From contig JAFSRI010000005.1 in NCBI GenBank assembly GCA_017446155.1, forward strand, positions 1 through 56,269: a stretch of DNA of 56,269 nucleotides, written 5' to 3'. This stretch comes from Clostridia bacterium (GTDB lineage Bacteria > Bacillota > Clostridia > Oscillospirales > CAG-272). Below are positions 52,105 to 56,269 of this stretch, piece by piece. The notes below the pieces were generated by a model. That model saw nothing but the letters and a program-made list of their open reading frames with translations. It did not search any database and was not told the DNA's origin. The first letter of the stretch is position 1. Every line of letters starts with the position of its first letter. The position numbers and the translations under genes are program-made.

Positions 52105-54276
52105 ATGAATACCGAAAACAAACTTCAAGTAAGAGATCTTACGATCTCATTCCGCACGTCGAACGGAAAAGTTCAAGCCGTGCGCGGAATAAATTTTGAA
52201 CTGAAAAAAGGCGAAACTCTTGCGATAGTCGGTGAATCCGGCTCGGGAAAATCGGTAACGTCAAAGGCGATACTCGGTATTCTTGCGGGCAACTCCATAG
52301 TCGAGGGCGGAGAGATAATTTACGACGGCAAGGACTTGCTTAAAATTTCAGAGGACGAGTTCCATAAAATTCGCGGAGATAAGATAGCGATGATATTCCA
52401 AGACCCGATGTCGAGTCTTAACCCTATCGTAAAAATAGGCCGTCAGCTCACGGAAGCCATGCTTCTCAAAGGCAAGGCGCGTCAGCGCGAGAGCCGCGTG
52501 CATTTTAACAGCATGCTTGAACTTCTCCGTCGGAGCATGATAAAAGCCATCGCCGAAGGCGACAGTGAAAAAGCCGCGGAATTGACCGAAAAATGCAAGA
52601 AATTTGATAAATTTGAATACAAACATCTTGCGCTTGAATCGAAATACAACGAAGCCCACGAAGCGGCAAGCGAAGCATCGTTTGACCTTGAAAATATTAT
52701 TTTCGAGCTTTCCAAAAACGCTGCAAAAGACCTTAAATATCGCTTGGATAAAATCAAAAGTCTTGCGCTGAAATCCATACACACTTATGTGGTAAACGAA
52801 AAAGCGGAAGAGTTAAAACAACTTGTTTCAGCTGTTTCAAAGGCGGCGGCGGAAGGCAAAAAGAGCGATGAGTACGGAAAACTTATCGACGTTCTTACAA
52901 AGATAAAGGATATTCTTTCCGAGGCGGTCGCGTTTGATGCACCGAACTTCTTCTCAATGGGGTATTACCTCACATACAGCGGGGAAGAGTTGCCGGATAT
53001 GAGCGTTGAAGAACTCAACAAATTCTTGCGCAAATATCTTGACGATAACTTCATGCTCGATTTTATCGCAAACGCAAAAGAGGGCATTATTTATTCGGCA
53101 AACGAGTCGTACCGGGAAAAAGAGGAAGCTATTGCATTTTTGCGCCGTCATCATTCGGTGTTTGAGAAAGAAACGCTTGACAAAAAGGAAAGCTATGCGG
53201 CGCTTAAATCTCTTGCAAAAGAAGTCGGCGAGAGCATAGACAAGCTCGAAATCGTAAAAGACAGCCTTGCATACACGTTCGCTTCCGGCCTTAAAACCGA
53301 GATCGACAGCTATTTCAACGCTATCGCAAAGAACGAAAAAGAGAAAAAACGCTTTGAAAAAGAAAGTGCGAAGTTTGAGCGTCTTGCGGCAAAGGGAAAA
53401 GCACCGGATTGGAAAGTGGTTCCCGCGTCGATTACGGACCTTGAACTGAAAAAGAAAAATATTATCCGTCAGATAGAGCGCCTATGCGACCATTACGAAG
53501 AGAAACTCGCCGCGCGTGCAACGAGAGATTATGACGTTGAAACGGTGGCGATGATAGACTATCTTAAAGATCAGGCGTCGGGCGTTGTTACGAAAGTGAC
53601 AAAGACGATGGCTAAAAACAGAGCCATAAAACTGATGGAAGAGGTAGGTATACCCGAGCCGAGAAAGAGATATAACCAATATCCGTTTGAGTTTTCGGGC
53701 GGTATGCGACAGAGAATAGTTATTGCGATAGCGCTTGCGGCAAACCCCGATATTCTTATATGCGACGAGCCGACGACAGCCCTTGACGTTACTATTCAAT
53801 CGCAAATACTTGAACTTATCAACCGTTTCAAAGAACAGCGTCATCTTTCCGTTATATTCATAACTCACGACCTCGGCGTTGTTGCAAACATGGCTGACAG
53901 AGTTGCCGTTATGTATGCGGGCAAGATCGTTGAATACGGTACTTCCGAGGATGTCTTCTATCATGCGGCGCATCCTTACACATGGGCGTTGCTCTCATCC
54001 ATGCCCGACCTTGATACAAACGAAAAGCTCGACGCTATCCCAGGCACTCCGCCGAATATGATTTATCCTCCCGTGGGCGACGCATTTGCGGCGCGAAACA
54101 AATATGCGATGAAGATAGACTTTGAACTTCAACCCCCGATGTTCAAAATTTCGGATACGCACTACGCGGCGACATGGCTGCTTCACCCCGACGCACCGAA
54201 GATAGATCCTCCGAAAACGGTTACCGACAGAATTGAAAGAATGAAACAGAGAAGAGGTGGCACAGATGCAGAATAA
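52105..54276 (+). CDS. Oligopeptide ABC transporter ATPase, OppD type with giant internal insertion
   Basis: 723 residues; ordinary OppD is about 330-360. Walker A (GESGSGKS) is at about 43-50 and the Q-loop (IFQDPMSSLNP) near 98-108. About 370 residues of Lys/Glu-rich, mostly helical, probably coiled-coil sequence (about 125-495) then precede the signature FSGGMRQR (about 530-537) and Walker B ILICDEPT. The oligopeptide C-terminal region (HPYTWALLSSMP, GTPPNMIYPP) is present. The insertion falls in the helical subdomain between Q-loop and signature. The start is the ATG at 52105, seven nt after GGAGG; the ATG at 52102 is an alternative. Confidence 0.9.
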   Translation: MNTENKLQVRDLTISFRTSNGKVQAVRGINFELKKGETLAIVGESGSGKSVTSKAILGILAGNSIVEGGEIIYDGKDLLKISEDEFHKIRGDKIAMIFQDPMSSLNPIVKIGRQLTEAMLLKGKARQRESRVHFNSMLELLRRSMIKAIAEGDSEKAAELTEKCKKFDKFEYKHLALESKYNEAHEAASEASFDLENIIFELSKNAAKDLKYRLDKIKSLALKSIHTYVVNEKAEELKQLVSAVSKAAAEGKKSDEYGKLIDVLTKIKDILSEAVAFDAPNFFSMGYYLTYSGEELPDMSVEELNKFLRKYLDDNFMLDFIANAKEGIIYSANESYREKEEAIAFLRRHHSVFEKETLDKKESYAALKSLAKEVGESIDKLEIVKDSLAYTFASGLKTEIDSYFNAIAKNEKEKKRFEKESAKFERLAAKGKAPDWKVVPASITDLELKKKNIIRQIERLCDHYEEKLAARATRDYDVETVAMIDYLKDQASGVVTKVTKTMAKNRAIKLMEEVGIPEPRKRYNQYPFEFSGGMRQRIVIAIALAANPDILICDEPTTALDVTIQSQILELINRFKEQRHLSVIFITHDLGVVANMADRVAVMYAGKIVEYGTSEDVFYHAAHPYTWALLSSMPDLDTNEKLDAIPGTPPNMIYPPVGDAFAARNKYAMKIDFELQPPMFKISDTHYAATWLLHPDAPKIDPPKTVTDRIERMKQRRGGTDAE

Positions 54277-55483
54277 TGAAGAAGTATTGCTTAAAGTTGA
54301 CCATCTATGCCAATATTTCAAAATGGGCGCGTCAGAACTCAAAGCCGTTGACGACGTAAGTTTTGACATCAAAAAAGGTGAAGTTTTTGGGCTTGTTGGC
54401 GAATCCGGTTGCGGAAAAACAACGACAGGCCGTTCGATCATTAAAATTTATGATATAACCTCCGGCGACATTTTCTTCAAAGGCGTTCGTATCGGCGCGG
54501 GCAAACGTTCTTATATAAATAAGATTAAATCCGCACGCGAAGAATACGGCAAGAAGATCGCGGAAGAAAAAGATCCTTCAAAGAAGAAACAACTTGCCGA
54601 AGAACTGAAAGGCATCATCTCCGAGCAAAGAAATAACATAAAAGCGGCAAAATTCGACCAGAAAAATTGCGACAAAGAATATTCCGCAAAGTTGGTTGAA
54701 GAAATTAAGGCGAAATACTTGTCGCAAATAGAAAAAGCCGAGGGCGAAGAAAAACAGAAACTGCTAAAAGAATATAAAAACGAGCTGAGAAAAGCAAAAA
54801 ACACCAAGCTCGTAACGCAGATTCAAATGATCTTCCAAGATCCGATAGCGTCGCTTGACCCGAGAATGACAGTCCGCGAGATAATCTCCGAAGGACTTAT
54901 AATTCAGGGTGAGCGCGACAAGGCGGTTATCGACGAGAAGGTTTATGAAATGCTTGAACTTGTGGGACTTGTCCGCGAGCACGCGTCGAGATACCCGCAT
55001 GAGTTTTCAGGCGGTCAGCGTCAGCGTATAGGCGTTGCGCGTTCGATCATAATGAAGCCGGAACTCATCATTGCCGACGAGCCCGTTTCCGCGCTTGACG
55101 TTTCCATTCAGGCACAGGTGATCAACCTTCTAAACGACCTTCGCGAGAAGTTCGGCCTTACCATTCTTTTCATCGCGCATGACCTTTCCGTCGTAAAATA
55201 TTTCTCTGACAGAATAGGCGTTATGTATTTCGGAAAAATGGTGGAACTTGCCTCGTCCGACGAGTTGTTTAAAAACCCGCTTCATCCGTATACGAAGAGC
55301 TTGCTTTCAGCCATTCCTCTGCCCGACCCCGAGTATGAAAAGCAGAGAAAGAGAATCGTATACAATCCGCTCGAATCACACGATTATTCAACGTTTAAGC
55401 CCGAAATGCACGAGGTTGCTCCCGGACATTTCGTTTATTGCAGTGAGCCTGAACTTGAAAAATATCGTTTGGAGATAAAATGA
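54266..55483 (+). CDS. Oligopeptide ABC transporter ATPase, OppF type with smaller insertion
   Basis: 405 residues, longer than usual (about 310-340). Walker A GESGCGKT (about 45-52) is followed by an extra Lys/Glu-rich coiled-coil-like block at about 78-180 before the Q-loop IFQDPIASLDP (about 189-199), signature EFSGGQRQR (246-254) and Walker B LIIADEPVSALD. The insertion position differs from that of the OppD partner: between Walker A and Q-loop. The end has the OppF tail HPYTKSLLSAIPLPDPE. The start is the ATG at 54266 after AGAGG; the GTG at 54257 is an alternative. It overlaps the end of the OppD gene by 11 nt. Confidence 0.92.
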   Translation: MQNNEEVLLKVDHLCQYFKMGASELKAVDDVSFDIKKGEVFGLVGESGCGKTTTGRSIIKIYDITSGDIFFKGVRIGAGKRSYINKIKSAREEYGKKIAEEKDPSKKKQLAEELKGIISEQRNNIKAAKFDQKNCDKEYSAKLVEEIKAKYLSQIEKAEGEEKQKLLKEYKNELRKAKNTKLVTQIQMIFQDPIASLDPRMTVREIISEGLIIQGERDKAVIDEKVYEMLELVGLVREHASRYPHEFSGGQRQRIGVARSIIMKPELIIADEPVSALDVSIQAQVINLLNDLREKFGLTILFIAHDLSVVKYFSDRIGVMYFGKMVELASSDELFKNPLHPYTKSLLSAIPLPDPEYEKQRKRIVYNPLESHDYSTFKPEMHEVAPGHFVYCSEPELEKYRLEIK

Positions 55484-55908
55484 ACTCAAACACATATTCT
55501 GACCGAAAAAAAACGAGGATAGGATATATCATCAGCATTTCGATTTGCGCTGCCGCGGCGGTTGCAATACTGTTTTGGAAAAAGATATTTTCGCTTGACG
55601 AAACGAAAGAAATATTCGGCGTTTTGTCGGACGCATTCTTTGTTCCCGGCGCACTTATGGTTTGTGTGGGCGGGTTGAGCCGTCTCGGCGCGGCGGGCGC
55701 ATATGACTCATTCGGGTATCTTTTTTCAAGATTTGCTTTGCATAATATTTGGGTCACCGGCAAACGCAGAGAAAAATATGACAGTTTATATGAATATAAA
55801 CAAGCAAAAGATGAAAAAGGTCGCCATTGGCTTCCATATGTATTATGGACAGGCGTCGGCGCGACCGCTATAAGCGTTGTTTTAACGGTATTTTATCTTG
55901 TATTATGA
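55480..55908 (+). CDS. DUF3899-like small membrane protein
   Basis: 142 residues, overlapping the OppF stop by ATGA, so it is the last gene of the transporter operon. Two or three hydrophobic segments (about 15-33, 50-70, 118-140) are separated by a Lys/Arg/Asp-rich cytoplasmic stretch (KRREKYDSLYEYKQAKDEKG). The mid segment FGVLSDAFFVPGALMVCVGG fits the DUF3899 pattern as I know it. Function unknown; linkage suggests a role with the transporter or in its assembly. Confidence 0.75.
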   Translation: MNSNTYSDRKKTRIGYIISISICAAAAVAILFWKKIFSLDETKEIFGVLSDAFFVPGALMVCVGGLSRLGAAGAYDSFGYLFSRFALHNIWVTGKRREKYDSLYEYKQAKDEKGRHWLPYVLWTGVGATAISVVLTVFYLVL

Positions 55909-55935
55909 AAAAAGCAGGTGTAAACCTGCTTTTTT
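55908..55935 (+). terminator. Terminator of the transporter operon
   Basis: AAAAAAGCAGGT (55908-55919) pairs with ACCTGCTTTTTT (55924-55935), loop GTAA. Confidence 0.93.
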
Positions 55936-55952
55936 GTTATGCGCGGGGAAAA

Positions 55953-56065
55953 GTTTCATTCTTCTCTTGAAATGGTGAAGAAGCATCTTCGCATTTCACC
56001 GCGGTATATAATAGCAAATTTCGGCATGCTTTCGCCGCTTGACAAAACCTCGAAAAGCGGACACC
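55953..56065. repeat. Structured non-coding stretch, candidate interspersed repeat
   Basis: GGTGAA (55974-55979) + GAAG (55980-55983) pair with CTTC (55987-55990) + TTCACC (55995-56000), a bulged stem; CGGC/GCCG (56022-56025/56034-56037) makes a second. TATATAATAGC lies between them. No open frame. I suspect a short repetitive element of the kind that recurs in related clostridial genomes, but only one copy is in this window. Confidence 0.35.
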
Positions 56066-56129
56066 ATGATTTTTCGCAAAGACGAAAAATTACTCAAAAA
56101 TTGAAAAAATAAAAACCGAGATGTAAACA

Positions 56130-56269
56130 TGAAGTGCCCCAAATTGTACGGACAGCACAAAAAAGCCCCTATGATACAAGAATAAAAGATTAAGCAACAA
56201 ACTGGCTTCGGTATTCCATCGGAGTCAGTTTTGTTTTAAGCTGAATGCGTTGGTAGTTGTAGAAATAGA
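56130..56269 (-). mobile_element. End of an IS3-family (IS150-like) insertion sequence, cut by window edge
   Basis: The likely terminal inverted repeat begins TGAAGTGCCCCAAATTG at 56130, resembling the TG...TGCACCC ends of IS150-type elements. Inside it, on the minus strand, lies the end of the transposase gene. The other end is outside the window, so element size and target duplication cannot be seen. Confidence 0.7.
56190..56269 (-). CDS. Transposase C-terminus (IS3 family integrase core), partial
   Basis: The last 26 codons before the TAA at 56192-56190 read YFYNYQRIQLKTKLTPMEY then RSQFVA. This is the YYNNxRIxxxL-x-PxEYR ending of IS3/IS150 OrfB transposases (DDE integrase). The gene continues beyond the right edge, so completeness is unknown. 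Confidence 0.85.
   Translation of the reverse strand, partial: YFYNYQRIQLKTKLTPMEYRSQFVA

Overview
The window looks like a chromosome segment of an uncultured, anaerobic, spore-forming member of the Clostridia (Bacillota) with a mid-range GC content. The evidence is an intact sigma-K gene beside a SPOCS/LysM spore-envelope protein, a type III glutamine synthetase, an archaeal/eukaryote-type ProRS, the YfmF/YfmH M16 peptidase pair, clean TTGACA/TATAAT promoters and strong GGAGG ribosome binding sites. No rRNA, tRNA, CRISPR or phage genes were seen. The only clear mobile element is the end of an IS3/IS150-type element running off the right edge. This taxonomic placement is inferred from gene content only.

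Layout. 1-8.9 kb: L-rhamnose catabolism (rhaB, rhaA, and a double-domain class II aldolase as the likely RhaD-type step) mixed with a CapA-like lipoprotein, a SIS-domain sugar-phosphate protein, a PRPP synthetase and a PHP phosphoesterase. 9.1-20 kb: housekeeping genes: proS, a flavin reductase, an SPFH/NfeD membrane pair on the minus strand, yfmF/yfmH, lgt with a long acidic tail, folD, a small XRE regulator behind a riboswitch-like leader, and aspA. 20.2-25.5 kb, minus strand: glnA (type III), purA and pyrG, all glutamine/nucleotide nitrogen metabolism. glnA has its own promoter and a terminator-bearing leader.

25.6-35.2 kb is the most striking part. One operon holds a complete shikimate-to-phenylalanine/tyrosine pathway: aminotransferase, pheA, aroB, aroC, an aroE-aroK fusion, aroQ, aroA, tyrA and DAHP synthase. 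Most genes overlap by ATGA or a few bases. It is preceded by a perfect promoter, a 24-codon leader peptide with a Phe-Phe-Tyr-Tyr-Tyr-Phe run, and mutually exclusive antiterminator and terminator hairpins. This is a textbook ribosome-mediated attenuator that would control the whole pathway from Phe/Tyr charging.

35.2-43.3 kb: a very long GH28 (pectinase-like) protein that links logically to rhamnose use, a small AT-rich island with a toxin-like tail fragment plus a lipoprotein, then recO, pepF and a HAD phosphatase. 43.6-46.2 kb, minus strand: sigK followed by a SipL-like SPOCS/LysM protein, separated by a GC-rich cruciform-like element whose relative lies at the left edge of the window. 46.6-55.9 kb: an oligopeptide ABC transporter operon (SBP, two permeases, two ATPases, DUF3899). 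Permease 2 and both ATPases carry large extra insertions. The window ends in a structured non-coding stretch and the IS end.

All calls are from reading the sequence. No database search was possible, and residue positions are approximate.
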